Made by a program: the position numbers and the translations under genes | Shown here: positions 1 through 6,686 of the stretch, in pieces | Layout: the number at the start of each line of letters is the position of its first letter | How positions within the stretch are numbered: the first letter of the stretch is position 1 | The notes under the pieces: generated by a model | Databases searched by the model: none | Told to the model about the DNA's origin: nothing | What the model saw: only the letters and a program-made list of their open reading frames with translations | Origin: BOG-1112 sp964611335 | GTDB lineage: Bacteria; Bdellovibrionota_B; Oligoflexia; Oligoflexales; Bog-1112 | DNA length: 36,320 bases | Direction: 5' to 3' | Assembly (NCBI GenBank): GCA_964611335.1 | Contig: CAZSXR010000009.1 | Span: 1-36,320, forward strand

Positions 1-55
1 TGTTTTATCCATCTCTAGTTTATAAACTGCACTTATCTCGCTTGCTGCCCTCTTA
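1..55. repeat. Terminal direct repeat, left copy
   Basis: These 55 bases are identical to the last 55 bases of the window (36266-36320). An exact 55-base overlap is what an assembler leaves when it closes a circle with a fixed word length. The nuclease gene that leaves the window at base 1 is completed with a stop codon just inside the right-hand copy, which confirms the join. It is therefore read as one copy of sequence, not as a biological terminal repeat. Confidence 0.9.
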
Positions 56-600
56 ATCCTGCTCATCATTTCGTATACGTCGGTCATCGTTATCTGAACG
101 CCATACGTATTTATCTCTCCTGTTAGCTTCGTATCGTCACCATCGGCCTCTGTCACTAGCCAGTCTAGGTGTACACGTGGCGGTAGCTTGCCGTATTTCA
201 GGTAAATCATAGTGGCGTAGAAGTAGAGCTGGCCGTGCCTTCGTGCCTTCTCTGCGTTCCACGGGTCTGCGTACTTGGGGTTTCTCCTGCCCGTCTTGTA
301 TTCCCTAAAGCTGTGCTGTAGCCTGCCCGTGCTTTGGTAGGTGTCCATGCTTCCTACTAGCCTTATGCCGTCTAGCTCTGCCTCGATACTCTCCTCCATC
401 TTGTCGTACTTGGGGATTATATGGCTTAGCATTTCTATAATTTCGTCTCCGCTGTTTTCGCCTTTTTCTAGCCTCTCCGCTACTACTTTTCCGAACTTTA
501 TGCCTTTGTTGCGTGATAGGTCGGTATCTTGGCCGTAGATGTATTTTGCTATATACCTCTCGCTGTTCTTTTCCCATAGCTGCAGGGCGCTCCATGACAT
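1..600 (-). CDS. PD-(D/E)XK (RecB/Cas4-like) nuclease, continues across the circular join
   Basis: Starts with ATG at 600 and stays open to base 1. Across the join it ends with TAA at 36257-36259, giving 202 residues. A GSMD motif (Asp86) followed by REYK (Glu100, Lys102) matches motifs II and III of the PD-(D/E)XK fold, and QLYFYA at 124-129 resembles the RecB-type QxxxY motif. The usual GxxxH helix is present only as GKVVAE, without the His. Such exonucleases pair with annealing proteins in phage recombination modules, and an ERF gene lies 25 bases upstream. It probably produces single-stranded DNA ends for ERF. The start follows GAGGGG by four bases, a rare Shine-Dalgarno-like match in this genome. 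Confidence 0.8.
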   Translation of the reverse strand, partial: MSWSALQLWEKNSERYIAKYIYGQDTDLSRNKGIKFGKVVAERLEKGENSGDEIIEMLSHIIPKYDKMEESIEAELDGIRLVGSMDTYQSTGRLQHSFREYKTGRRNPKYADPWNAEKARRHGQLYFYATMIYLKYGKLPPRVHLDWLVTEADGDDTKLTGEINTYGVQITMTDVYEMMSRIKRAASEISAVYKLEMDKT

Positions 601-625
601 GTAACCCCTCGGCAAAAGCATGCCG

Positions 626-1366
626 TTACCTTTTTGGGTTTTCTCTCTGGTAGGTTTCTCTTTCGTTTTCGAGCTCATTGATACGGTTTTTAATTATGGT
701 TTTTAATTCGTCTTTTTGCTCCTTCGTAAATCGGCTATCACTGCCGTCGAGCTTTTCTGAGTAGGTTATTAGGCCGTCGATGTTGCGTGTGCTTGCTATC
801 ATGGCTTTTGCACGGCTATGAGACGAGGCTAGGTCTTCTTTGCTAGGCTTCTTTGCTTCCGTCTTCGCTACATGTACTGCTGGCGCTCCCTCTGCTGTCG
901 GCACTTCTGGCTCCTGTGCTTCTGCGTCCGTTCCCGTCTCGTTTAGGAAGTACTTTGCTAGGAAGTATTTTACCGCCATCGTGTACGCTACTGGTAGGCC
1001 TACTGCGCTGCCTGCCTTGTCTTCTCCTGTGCCGTCAAACGACGATATGTCTACCTCGCTCGGGTTGTCTACGTTCACAATCTTAAACTCTACCGTTACG
1101 GTATGAAGCTTCTCCACCTTGGTGTGGGTCTTTGTATTTGCTATGACAAGCAATCTCTCCTGTTTCAAAAGCGGTTTTACTTCTGATATAAAATCCTTTT
1201 CCGTTGCGTATTCGTAGTTGCTATGGGTATTCTTTCCGCTTTTCATCACGGTTTTTACTCCATGCTGCACGTTAAAGATTTTCTCGTAGATATTCTTTTT
1301 TCTTAGTGATACTTCTTCTTTCGTGACGTATTTCACTGACGGTTTTGTTGTTGGTTTTTCTGACAT
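626..1366 (-). CDS. erf: ERF-family single-strand DNA annealing protein
   Basis: 246 residues. The N-terminal half has the ERF-superfamily pattern: a helical start, a DISSFDGTGEDKAGSA stretch near residues 105-120 and the signature helix AYTMAVKYFLAKYFLNETG (about 127-145), which corresponds to the conserved KRYAL..LFGI..TG motif. The C-terminal part (from about 150) is charged and low in complexity, as is usual for this family. ERF proteins anneal complementary single strands and help circularise or recombine phage DNA. The coiled-coil gene is 4 bases upstream and the nuclease follows, so the three are probably one operon expressed from the promoter near 2256-2296. Start ATG is preceded by AACTAAACAA with no Shine-Dalgarno. 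Confidence 0.88.
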   Translation of the reverse strand: MSEKPTTKPSVKYVTKEEVSLRKKNIYEKIFNVQHGVKTVMKSGKNTHSNYEYATEKDFISEVKPLLKQERLLVIANTKTHTKVEKLHTVTVEFKIVNVDNPSEVDISSFDGTGEDKAGSAVGLPVAYTMAVKYFLAKYFLNETGTDAEAQEPEVPTAEGAPAVHVAKTEAKKPSKEDLASSHSRAKAMIASTRNIDGLITYSEKLDGSDSRFTKEQKDELKTIIKNRINELENERETYQRENPKR

Positions 1367-1370
1367 TTGT

Positions 1371-2006
1371 TTAGTTTGCGTTAAAGCTCATCGTCTCCTC
1401 TTGGTATGCCTCTACTCCGTCTACTGGTTTGCCCATTTTGAAGGCATTTTTAATCGCCACCATATCGGGTATTAGATAGTCTAGAGGCACTTTGGTCTTG
1501 TCTATAACTCGATACTTTGTTATCTTGCTCGTGCTTCCTCGGCCTTCCTCTACGTGCGTCGTTTTTTCTGGGTTCACTATCTCCGTCGCTCGTCGCTCTA
1601 TTGTTTCTTTTTTCGTGATATTGCCCTTCTCTACCTGTAGTGCTAGCTTTCGTCGTGCTTCCTCGGCCTTTGCATCTTCTGCCTTCTTCCATGCGAGCAT
1701 CTTGCCCTTTATGGTTGCCAGTGCTTCGCTTACCTGCGCCTCCATCGGTCTGAATAGCTCCCGTGCGCTCGATAATGCTGTGCTTAGCGGTTTGGTAATT
1801 TCTTCCTTTCGACCCGTGATTTTGTCGCCTATCTTCTTTATGCGCAGTCCTTCGCTCATTGCTCGGTCATAATCCTCTTTGGTCGTGACTTCTAGCAAAT
1901 CTGCAAATGATACGACTTCTTTTGTCTCTGCCCTCAAATCTTGTATCTGCTTTTCCTCTGGTGTCACGCTTACAACATCATCGGCTACTACCTTCTTTTT
2001 TGCCAT
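1371..2006 (-). CDS. Recombination-module coiled-coil protein
   Basis: 211 residues from ATG at 2006; an upstream TTG at 2012 is in frame but less likely. Residues about 45-150 are strongly charged and heptad-like, with Ala/Lys/Glu-rich helices. The C-terminal YRVIDKTKVPLDYLIPD segment followed by GKPVDGVEAYQEE resembles a short domain found at the end of conserved phage proteins encoded beside ERF/RecT genes. I do not know a biochemical activity for it. It sits between the HTH gene (overlap of 29 bases) and ERF (4-base gap), which points to a structural or accessory role in phage DNA recombination. Confidence 0.6.
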   Translation of the reverse strand: MAKKKVVADDVVSVTPEEKQIQDLRAETKEVVSFADLLEVTTKEDYDRAMSEGLRIKKIGDKITGRKEEITKPLSTALSSARELFRPMEAQVSEALATIKGKMLAWKKAEDAKAEEARRKLALQVEKGNITKKETIERRATEIVNPEKTTHVEEGRGSTSKITKYRVIDKTKVPLDYLIPDMVAIKNAFKMGKPVDGVEAYQEETMSFNAN

Positions 2007-2220
2007 GTTCAATATAATTTATTAAGTTTCTCCCTAGTATAACTATCCTCTTACCCTTTCCCTCTCCTGACATTTTAGCCTTTAGCAGGCTCTTGCGTCC
2101 TAGCGCTAGGTCTTCTAGCACTCTATTTTTATACATTTGGTAGCTCTTTACACCTTCAAATAGCCCTAGTTTGACTATTTCGTTTAGGTTGTATTTTTTT
2201 GATGGATATATTTCTATCAT
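1978..2220 (-). CDS. Small helix-turn-helix (excisionase/MerR-like) DNA-binding protein
   Basis: 80 residues, lysine and arginine rich. The N-terminal half reads KKYNLNEIVKLGLFEGVKSYQMYKNRV, the spacing of a winged-helix of the HTH_17/excisionase type, and a later GKRIVILGRNLINYI segment would be the wing and last helix. It is the first gene after a good promoter (-10 TATACT at 2251-2256) and is followed directly by the ERF operon, so it may regulate that operon or its own promoter, which carries a GTTATAAC palindrome. Family assignment is by pattern only; no integrase is present that would make it a true excisionase. Confidence 0.55.
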   Translation of the reverse strand: MIEIYPSKKYNLNEIVKLGLFEGVKSYQMYKNRVLEDLALGRKSLLKAKMSGEGKGKRIVILGRNLINYIEHGKKEGSSR

Positions 2221-2250
2221 GTGTAATTTCGGTCTTCGACCTTTGCTATA

Positions 2251-2296
2251 AGTATACCGCAGTTATAACAACAGTCTACTGGTCTTCTGTGGATAA
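2251..2296 (-). promoter_or_regulatory. Early promoter for the ERF operon, with GTTATAAC palindrome and TTATCCACA box
   Basis: Read on the minus strand: TTATCCACA (2296-2288), a weak -35 TAGACT (2278-2273), a GTTATAAC palindrome (2269-2262) and -10 TATACT (2256-2251) with a 16-base spacer. The arrangement closely parallels the promoter at 5886-5929, including TCCACAGA and the same palindrome, so both probably respond to the same regulator. It overlaps the end of the helicase gene. Confidence 0.6.
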
Positions 2297-3751
2297 TTTA
2301 ATGCCGAGCTTTCGTATCACCTCTCCTGCCACGCTTAGATTTTTAAGGCGCTTGGTGTCTCCTGATAGTATCGCCGATATTATCTGCGCCTTTCTGTCTA
2401 GGGCATCTATTATGTCCTGCTCTATTGTGTCCTTGGCCACGTAGTAGTAGATATTCACTAGGCTGTCTTGCCCTATCCTATGCGCCCTGTCCTCGCATTG
2501 CTCGTGTAGTGCTGGCGTCCATTCCATGTCTGCAAAAAGCACTACGCTTGCTTCCGTTAGGGTTATCCCTACGCCTGCTGCCTTTATATTCCCTACGAAT
2601 ACTTTTACGGCTGGGCTGTTTTGAAAGCCGTCTATGGCCTTCTGTCGCTGCATCTGGTCGTCGCTTCCGCTTATGCTCACACATTTTACCTTCTTCTTTG
2701 CCAGTTCGTTCTTTATAGTCTCTAGGGTTTCGGTATACTGCGTAAATATGATTACCTTTTCCCCCTGTTCTACAATGTTTAGAGCATCTGCGATTATGCG
2801 TGGTATCTTCGCTTGGCTGCATACCTGCTTCATCTTTTGTAACTCCACTAGATGCCGTGCCAGTTCACTGTCCTGCCTTTTTTTCTCTGCTTCCCAAGGG
2901 TCTTTGATTTTCGCCAGCTCCTCACGCAGGATACGCATATATAGCTCCCATACCCCGTTATACTTCTGTTTCGATTTCTCATCTAGCTCTATTTCGATGT
3001 TTTGCACTATCTTTGGAGGCAGGGTCTTACCTAGTACCGCTTTTGTACGACGAAGATAAAATGGCGCTATTTGCTTTTGCAGGTCATCTAGATTGGTTGC
3101 TCCTTGGACATTCAGAAACTTCATCTCTCGTAGTTCCTTCTTGCCCGTTATCTCGTTTAGTACCCACTTCTTGAACTTCTGCTCGAATGCACCGCAATAC
3201 TTTTTTGCATAGCTGTACCAGTTATCGCCTAGGGGGTGTCCTATGGCTTTTAGTAGATTGTACAGCTCTATCGGCCTGTTTAGTATGGGCGTACCCGTCA
3301 CCAAAAAGATATTTTCTGCGCTTTTGCATAACGCTACGCTCTCTTTGCTGCGCTCGTTGCTCGCTTCTTTTATGTAATGCGCCTCGTCTAGGATTATGGT
3401 CTTGTAGGGCAAAATTATCCTTATTTCTTCCCTATATTTCTTGAGTAGGTCGTAATTGATTATGAGCCATTGACTGCCATGGCCTACATTGTATTCGGTT
3501 ATATTTCCTATCTCTCCTGCATTTACCACTTGTATGTGGGCTTCTGGGTCTGCTGATACTATCTCCCTTGCCCAGTTTATTTTTAGGCTGGCTGGGCATA
3601 TTACTAGGTTAGGCTTTGCTAGTTTCAGGCAGGCCATTATCGTCGTGAAGCTCTTGCCGATACCCATTACGTCGGCTAGTATGCATTTTCTCTTTTCTAT
3701 CAGGAATTGCGAGCCTGATATCTGATGTTCAAACGGTGTTTTTACGGCCAT
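2276..3751 (-). CDS. SNF2-family DNA translocase/helicase
   Basis: 491 residues, the size of compact phage SNF2 proteins. Visible motifs in order: I, ADVMGIGKS (26-34, Lys33); II, DEAH (122-125); III, TGTP (152-155); V, GVGITL (393-398); VI, QCEDRAHRIGQ (418-428). The layout resembles the SMARCAL1/RapA-like group, whose members translocate on DNA and can anneal or remodel forks. No accessory DNA-binding domain is seen. It overlaps the preceding gene (3742-4059) by 10 bases and lies upstream of the ERF operon, so a role in phage replication or recombination is likely. Motif I has GIGKS where most have GLGKT, a mild deviation. Confidence 0.92.
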   Translation of the reverse strand: MAVKTPFEHQISGSQFLIEKRKCILADVMGIGKSFTTIMACLKLAKPNLVICPASLKINWAREIVSADPEAHIQVVNAGEIGNITEYNVGHGSQWLIINYDLLKKYREEIRIILPYKTIILDEAHYIKEASNERSKESVALCKSAENIFLVTGTPILNRPIELYNLLKAIGHPLGDNWYSYAKKYCGAFEQKFKKWVLNEITGKKELREMKFLNVQGATNLDDLQKQIAPFYLRRTKAVLGKTLPPKIVQNIEIELDEKSKQKYNGVWELYMRILREELAKIKDPWEAEKKRQDSELARHLVELQKMKQVCSQAKIPRIIADALNIVEQGEKVIIFTQYTETLETIKNELAKKKVKCVSISGSDDQMQRQKAIDGFQNSPAVKVFVGNIKAAGVGITLTEASVVLFADMEWTPALHEQCEDRAHRIGQDSLVNIYYYVAKDTIEQDIIDALDRKAQIISAILSGDTKRLKNLSVAGEVIRKLGIKLSTEDQ

Positions 3752-4059
3752 ATGCTCGTCTGCCCCTCCTCTGGCAAGGCTCTGTTGATTGCGACCTTTA
3801 AGTCCGATGGCAATGTCTCCATCACTATGCTTAGATTTTCGTATATAATCCTCCGTGCCATGTACTTGCCTTGGCGTTCGCTTGCTAATAGCTCTGGGTA
3901 CTTCTTTGCTAGCTCGCTTAGGCGTGCGCTGGCTTCATAGCCTACAAACCATGTCCCGAGGCTCTGCTTCATAAAATCTTGAGGCAAGAACCATTTTTGC
4001 TGGCCTCTCCTGCTTGCCATTACTGATAATATTTTTTGATATTGTGTGTATTCAATCAT
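3742..4059 (-). CDS. Hypothetical protein, possible winged-helix
   Basis: 105 residues, basic. The segment WFLPQDFMKQSLGTWFVGYE, then ARLSELAKKYPELL and a basic GKYMARR turn, looks like a winged-helix fold in which a short hairpin follows the third helix. No family name can be given with confidence. It overlaps the helicase gene by 10 bases and the upstream cysteine-rich gene by 8, so the three are translationally coupled. A role as a DNA-binding partner of the helicase is possible but unproven. Confidence 0.6.
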   Translation of the reverse strand: MIEYTQYQKILSVMASRRGQQKWFLPQDFMKQSLGTWFVGYEASARLSELAKKYPELLASERQGKYMARRIIYENLSIVMETLPSDLKVAINRALPEEGQTSIWP

Positions 4060-4297
4060 CGTGGTCTTTTATTTTCCTGTTTATAACGCATATGCACGGC
4101 CTATTGCCATCTGCTACCCATTCCATAGACTCCTTGTCTAAAACTGGATTTTGTATCTCCCCTGTGTCGTCACATATAGGGCATACCGTCGGACATTCAT
4201 GCCCTGTGCATGCGCAGCATTGCGTGTCTTTCCCATGCTTCTCTATCTGCTGTCGGCATGCATAATGCGTGACGATCTGTAGCGTGTGCTTGGCCAT
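4052..4297 (-). CDS. Small cysteine-rich zinc-binding protein
   Basis: 81 residues with clustered cysteines: CCACTGHEC then CPICDDTGEI, followed by CICV near the C terminus. CPICDDTG is like one half of a DnaJ-type zinc finger (CxxCxGxG). This suggests one or two bound zinc ions and a protein- or nucleic-acid-binding role. The start is ATG after AATCAAATAAAC, the common Shine-Dalgarno-free leader here. It lies 2 bases after the stop of the 3D-domain gene. Confidence 0.65.
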   Translation of the reverse strand: MAKHTLQIVTHYACRQQIEKHGKDTQCCACTGHECPTVCPICDDTGEIQNPVLDKESMEWVADGNRPCICVINRKIKDHDD

Positions 4298-4299
4298 GT

Positions 4300-4827
4300 T
4301 TATTTGATTATTATTTTAATCTCCTTAATACCTGACACCCTCCTAGGGCATTGCATATCCTTATCGCATGATATGTCGTATCTGTCGTCATACTTGATGT
4401 TTAGCCTGTCTAGGCATGTATAGTGCTTGCCGTCTATCTCTACCTCAGTGCCGAGGGGCAATACCCTCGGACATGCTACTACGTCCGTACGTCCGCATAT
4501 ATCATCTCCGCTTGCACCTATGCAAGGCGTGCTGTCGGTCTGTTCGGGCACGGTGTTATAGCCCGTTACCCTTGCTGTGGTGGTGGCGTAGGCGTGCTTT
4601 ACGGTATTTGCCTCGGCTATTGGTACAACATACGATGCCTCTTTGGTTACTAGAACATCGAATAGGTTAGCTAGTGCTGCTATGGTTGTTATTATCAGCC
4701 CTGCTATGATTGCTCGCCATAGGAAACTGCACGCAGTCTCCATTGCGTCCGTGTATCGGTTCTTATTGTGCTGCCGAACGTACGCCCGTATATACCTCTG
4801 TCGCTGTCTCGTTGCTATATCTATCAT
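4300..4827 (-). CDS. Membrane-anchored 3D/double-psi beta-barrel protein
   Basis: 175 residues. A basic cytoplasmic start (RQRQRYIRAYVR) is followed by a hydrophobic segment at about 30-57 (WRAIIAGLIITTIAALANLF), then an exported domain. That domain reads ARVTGYNTVPEQTDSTPC, VACPRVLPLGTEVEI, then CLDRLNIKYDDRYDI, which is the Thr-Asp-Asp pattern of 3D/RlpA-type double-psi barrels associated with peptidoglycan cleavage. Four to six cysteines suggest disulfides. It lies in the early block, not in the lysis cassette, so cell-wall remodelling during infection or superinfection exclusion are alternatives to lysis. A TCG/ACC-rich proline stretch is absent, so the domain directly follows the membrane anchor. 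Confidence 0.75.
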   Translation of the reverse strand: MIDIATRQRQRYIRAYVRQHNKNRYTDAMETACSFLWRAIIAGLIITTIAALANLFDVLVTKEASYVVPIAEANTVKHAYATTTARVTGYNTVPEQTDSTPCIGASGDDICGRTDVVACPRVLPLGTEVEIDGKHYTCLDRLNIKYDDRYDISCDKDMQCPRRVSGIKEIKIIIK

Positions 4828-4828
4828 T

Positions 4829-5253
4829 TTAGTGTGTTACTTCGTTGATAGTTGGTTTCTTTAACCTCGGTATCTTGACGTAGTAGATTTCCCTCGACTC
4901 CATCACATCATTGTATTTCTGTATCACAAGGCCTTTATAGTTTTCCTTCGGTATGTTTATCTTAGTCAATATCCTACCTATGCTTATGCGTATTATGCCA
5001 TTTTGCGATGCTTTTGTCATTCGCNNNNNNNNNNNNNNNNNNNNNNNNNNNNNNNNNNNNNNNNNNNNNNNNNNNNNNNNNNNNNNNNNNNNNNNNNNNN
5101 NNNNNNNNNNNNNNNNNNNNNNNNTATCCTACCTATGCTTATGCGTATTATGCCATTTTGCGATGCTTTTGTCATTCGCATCGTCTTTGTCCAAGCGTCC
5201 TTTGGAATATCGGCCATCAGTATCTTTGTGAAATTGAATGTTTTTTCTCTCAT
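4829..5253 (-). CDS. Hypothetical small protein interrupted by the scaffold gap
   Basis: As given, the frame is broken by 100 Ns plus a duplicated 55-base block. Removing 155 bases leaves 270 bases, exactly 89 codons plus a stop, with ATG at 5253 following the stop of the upstream gene (TAAAATG). The joined protein starts MREKTFNFTKILMADIP, has TKASQNGIIRISIGRI in the middle and ends KKPTINEVTH. It is small and mixed alpha/beta in character. I do not recognise the family. The gene is probably intact in the real genome. Confidence 0.7.
4970..5024. repeat. 55-base duplicate left of the N gap
   Basis: Identical to 5125-5179. Together with the 100 Ns between them this is a scaffolding artefact: two contigs overlapping by the assembler word length were joined with Ns instead of merged. 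Confidence 0.93.
5025..5124. other. 100-base run of N (scaffold gap)
   Basis: Exactly 100 Ns flanked by the same 55-base sequence on each side. The gene across it closes perfectly when the Ns and one duplicate are removed, so no sequence is likely to be missing. Confidence 0.97.
5125..5179. repeat. 55-base duplicate right of the N gap
   Basis: Second copy of 4970-5024. It encodes the same peptide (MTKASQNGIIRISIGRI) as the first copy. Confidence 0.93.
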
Positions 5254-5254
5254 T

Positions 5255-5512
5255 TTATTGACCAAGATATTTGTTTATAATCTCTTCATCTAGCTCTTTT
5301 CTGCTATCTAGGTCTAGCGATGCGCTCCTGCCGTGGCAGACCGATTTTACTGACATTCCATGTAAATCTCCTGCGTAAATAATCGTGCAAAAGCCTGCGC
5401 TCACTGGCTTACCCCACATTCCTCTTGCCATATCTGCATGCACGCATGTCTCACTAAATATTGCTACGGCCTTCTTGTCTGTCACTATGTATTTAAGTAA
5501 TTTAGGTTGCAT
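5255..5512 (-). CDS. Hypothetical early protein
   Basis: 85 residues. The segment KKAVAIFSETCVHADMARG, a central SAGFC and a GMSVKSVCHGRSASL stretch followed by an acidic C-terminal helix give a compact alpha/beta protein. It looks like a conserved phage hypothetical but I cannot name a family. It is spaced by 2 bases from the genes on each side (5515-5721 and 4829-5253), as part of the operon that begins near 5846. Confidence 0.7.
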   Translation of the reverse strand: MQPKLLKYIVTDKKAVAIFSETCVHADMARGMWGKPVSAGFCTIIYAGDLHGMSVKSVCHGRSASLDLDSRKELDEEIINKYLGQ

Positions 5513-5514
5513 GT

Positions 5515-5721
5515 TTATCGCATAAAGCTGGTAAAGTTTATAGGTTTGAATGTCACGCCGAAGTCTTTGGCACGTCGTCGCATATAGGCATTCATCATAT
5601 CTAGATGCGGTTCTGCCCTTTCCTTCGCTTCATCGTACGTTATTGAGCCTATCTTCAAGTGGTATTTGATTTGCTCTAGCACCTCTCTTGCTACTTTTAA
5701 TTTGCTGCTATAATCTGCCAT
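5515..5721 (-). CDS. Small helical protein
   Basis: 68 residues from ATG at 5721. An in-frame TTG at 5736 would overlap the upstream small gene, so the ATG, preceded by AACTAAA, is preferred. The sequence is almost entirely charged helix (SSKLKVAREVLEQIKYHLK, then DEAKERAEPHLDMMNAYMRRRAK), suggesting a helical hairpin. Function unknown. Confidence 0.65.
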   Translation of the reverse strand: MADYSSKLKVAREVLEQIKYHLKIGSITYDEAKERAEPHLDMMNAYMRRRAKDFGVTFKPINFTSFMR

Positions 5722-5726
5722 TTTAG

Positions 5727-5846
5727 TTAGTAGCAATTTATCGCTAGTGCTATTAAAGCTACGTATACAACAGGAAGAACGACCATGTTAATTCTGCTGG
5801 TAATTCTCGCTTGATTTCTCTGTGCTACGAAATTAGATTGATACAT
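5727..5846 (-). CDS. 39-residue small membrane protein
   Basis: ATG at 5846, TAA at 5727-5729. The protein begins MYQSNFVAQRNQARITSR and ends with a single hydrophobic helix (MVVLPVVYVALIALAINCY). It is the first gene downstream of the promoter at 5886-5929, starts after AAAACCAA like its neighbours and ends 5 bases before the next gene. This position makes translation plausible despite its size. Function unknown; an early membrane-acting peptide is one possibility. Confidence 0.55.
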   Translation of the reverse strand: MYQSNFVAQRNQARITSRINMVVLPVVYVALIALAINCY

Positions 5847-5885
5847 TTGGTTTTACATAACTTATTGATAATCTGTCACGTACTC

Positions 5886-5929
5886 AGTATATACCCTGTG
5901 TTATAACATGTCCAGCGGTCTGTGGAGAA
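5886..5929 (-). promoter_or_regulatory. Early promoter with GTTATAAC palindrome and near-TTATCCACA box
   Basis: Minus strand: TTCTCCACA (5929-5921, one mismatch to TTATCCACA), -35 TGGACA (5914-5909), 17-base spacer containing GTTATAAC (5907-5900), -10 TATACT (5891-5886). The first gene start is 40 bases downstream. This is the strongest candidate for the promoter of the early recombination block and sits right after a terminator that insulates it from the late genes. Confidence 0.75.
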
Positions 5930-5938
5930 CTCTTTATA

Positions 5939-5971
5939 CTAAAATAACGCCCTAGCAAGGCGTTATTTTAG
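5939..5971. terminator. Bidirectional-type terminator between lysis and early blocks
   Basis: A perfect 13-base-pair inverted repeat, CTAAAATAACGCC with a 7-base loop (ctagcaa) and GGCGTTATTTTAG. The GC-rich core with flanking A and T runs works as an intrinsic terminator on either strand. On the minus strand it ends late transcription after the holin gene. Confidence 0.88.
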
Positions 5972-5980
5972 TGATATATC

Positions 5981-6032
5981 TCTATCTGCATAAAACCAAA
6001 AATGCAGTTTCCTGCTGAAAAATGCAGATAGA
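5981..6032. repeat. 11-base inverted repeat downstream of the holin gene
   Basis: TCTATCTGCAT (5981-5991) pairs with ATGCAGATAGA (6022-6032), and a third partial copy ATGCAG lies at 6002-6007. The 30-base loop permits two alternative stems. It lies between the holin stop and the terminator, so it may protect the transcript 3' end or be a regulator site. Confidence 0.55.
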
Positions 6033-6051
6033 TTTCTACTCTACTCTCTGA

Positions 6052-6327
6052 CTACTTTCCTGTCGAGCTTTCAAACCTTCGGATAAATATATTGTGAAAT
6101 GCGCTCGCCACGGTCAATATCGCTACTGCGTTTCCTAGTAGGCCGTAATTTTCAAGCACTTTGTATACTGCTCCCCCTATTATGCTTATAGCGCATAGTA
6201 TGGCTATGCTTACTGATGCGTTGCCTCCGAACTTCTTTTTTACAAGATATGCGACGCCCTGCACTATGCAGGCTACGAGGCTTCCTATAATCGCTAGCTG
6301 CGCTGTGTTCGATAGTATGATGTCCAT
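6052..6327 (-). CDS. Holin
   Basis: 91 residues. Three hydrophobic segments are visible: about 8-28 (QLAIIGSLVACIVQGVAYLV), 39-57 (SIAILCAISIIGGAVYKVL) and 62-80 (LLGNAVAILTVASAFHNIF), with a short basic C terminus (RRFESSTGK). Size, topology and position next to the endolysin fit a phage holin that makes the membrane lesion at lysis. It has its own upstream -10 element (6359-6364) after a terminator, so its expression may be timed separately from the endolysin. Confidence 0.75.
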   Translation of the reverse strand: MDIILSNTAQLAIIGSLVACIVQGVAYLVKKKFGGNASVSIAILCAISIIGGAVYKVLENYGLLGNAVAILTVASAFHNIFIRRFESSTGK

Positions 6328-6358
6328 ATTGTTTTATTACTTATTAAACTGCCTGCTT

Positions 6359-6364
6359 ATTATA
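6359..6364 (-). promoter_or_regulatory. -10 element upstream of the holin gene
   Basis: The minus strand reads GTGTTATAATAAG, the same extended context as the promoters at 19048 and 24261. No good -35 is present because the terminator stem lies there. It is either a weak extended -10 promoter or one that needs an activator. Confidence 0.45.
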
Positions 6365-6377
6365 ACACTCTGTAGGA

Positions 6378-6404
6378 AAAGCCCGACTACTGCAATCGGG
6401 CTTT
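6378..6404. terminator. Intrinsic terminator after the zinc-protein gene
   Basis: AAAGCCCGA (6378-6386), a 9-base loop and TCGGGCTTT (6396-6404). On the minus strand it is followed by TTCC, so it would stop transcripts coming from the endolysin side. Confidence 0.8.
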
Positions 6405-6419
6405 GTGGGTCGGGGTGGG

Positions 6420-6593
6420 CTATGTCGTGTGCCTTGTCTTGAAGCCGAAAAACTTGATTTGTTTTTGTACGGCATCTAGCTGCCCTTGATCTGAGCATTT
6501 AGCACAGCAGTAAAATCTACCTCCCACGACTATCGCTTTGTGCATGGTAATGCGCAGCCTGCATTGGGCGTTGTGGCATGTGACCATTTGCAT
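6420..6593 (-). CDS. Small zinc-ribbon-like protein with a strong Shine-Dalgarno
   Basis: 57 residues from ATG at 6593; GTG at 6602 is also in frame. The sequence has CHNAQC near the start and CCAKC in the middle, giving a four-cysteine zinc site. The ATG is preceded at ideal spacing (8 bases) by AAGGAGG, the only perfect Shine-Dalgarno I see in the genome. It lies between endolysin and holin. Function unknown. Confidence 0.65.
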   Translation of the reverse strand: MQMVTCHNAQCRLRITMHKAIVVGGRFYCCAKCSDQGQLDAVQKQIKFFGFKTRHTT

Positions 6594-6612
6594 CGCTTTC
6601 ACCTCCTTTCTT
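6594..6612 (-). promoter_or_regulatory. Perfect Shine-Dalgarno (AAGGAGG)
   Basis: The minus strand reads AAGAAAGGAGGTGAAAGCG immediately before ATG at 6593. This decides the start and contrasts with the A-rich, Shine-Dalgarno-free leaders of nearly all other genes. Confidence 0.8.
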
Positions 6613-6637
6613 AAAGAGCTATGCGCTTATGCGCTCT

Positions 6638-6686
6638 GCTCCCCATGAGAGCAACTGCATGGGGAGCGTAACGCACAAGGTTACGC
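6638..6686. terminator. Tandem hairpins at the end of the endolysin gene
   Basis: GCTCCCCATG (6638-6647) pairs with CATGGGGAGC (6658-6667). GCGTAAC (6666-6672) pairs with GTTACGC (6680-6686), which includes the endolysin stop codon. There is no long T run after either stem, so pausing, RNA stabilisation or partial termination are all possible. Confidence 0.55.

Noticed and set aside
305..595. A 96-residue Arg-rich frame on the minus strand
   Set aside because: It is a shadow in another frame of the nuclease gene (start 600), which has clear catalytic motifs and continues through the circular join.
1978..2220. Excisionase and lysogeny module
   Set aside because: The HTH protein looks like an excisionase but there is no integrase, repressor or attachment-site duplication in the window.
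5025..5124. A real repeat-flanked insertion at the Ns
   Set aside because: The flanks are exactly as long as the end overlap and the reading frame closes when they are merged, so an assembly artefact is simpler.
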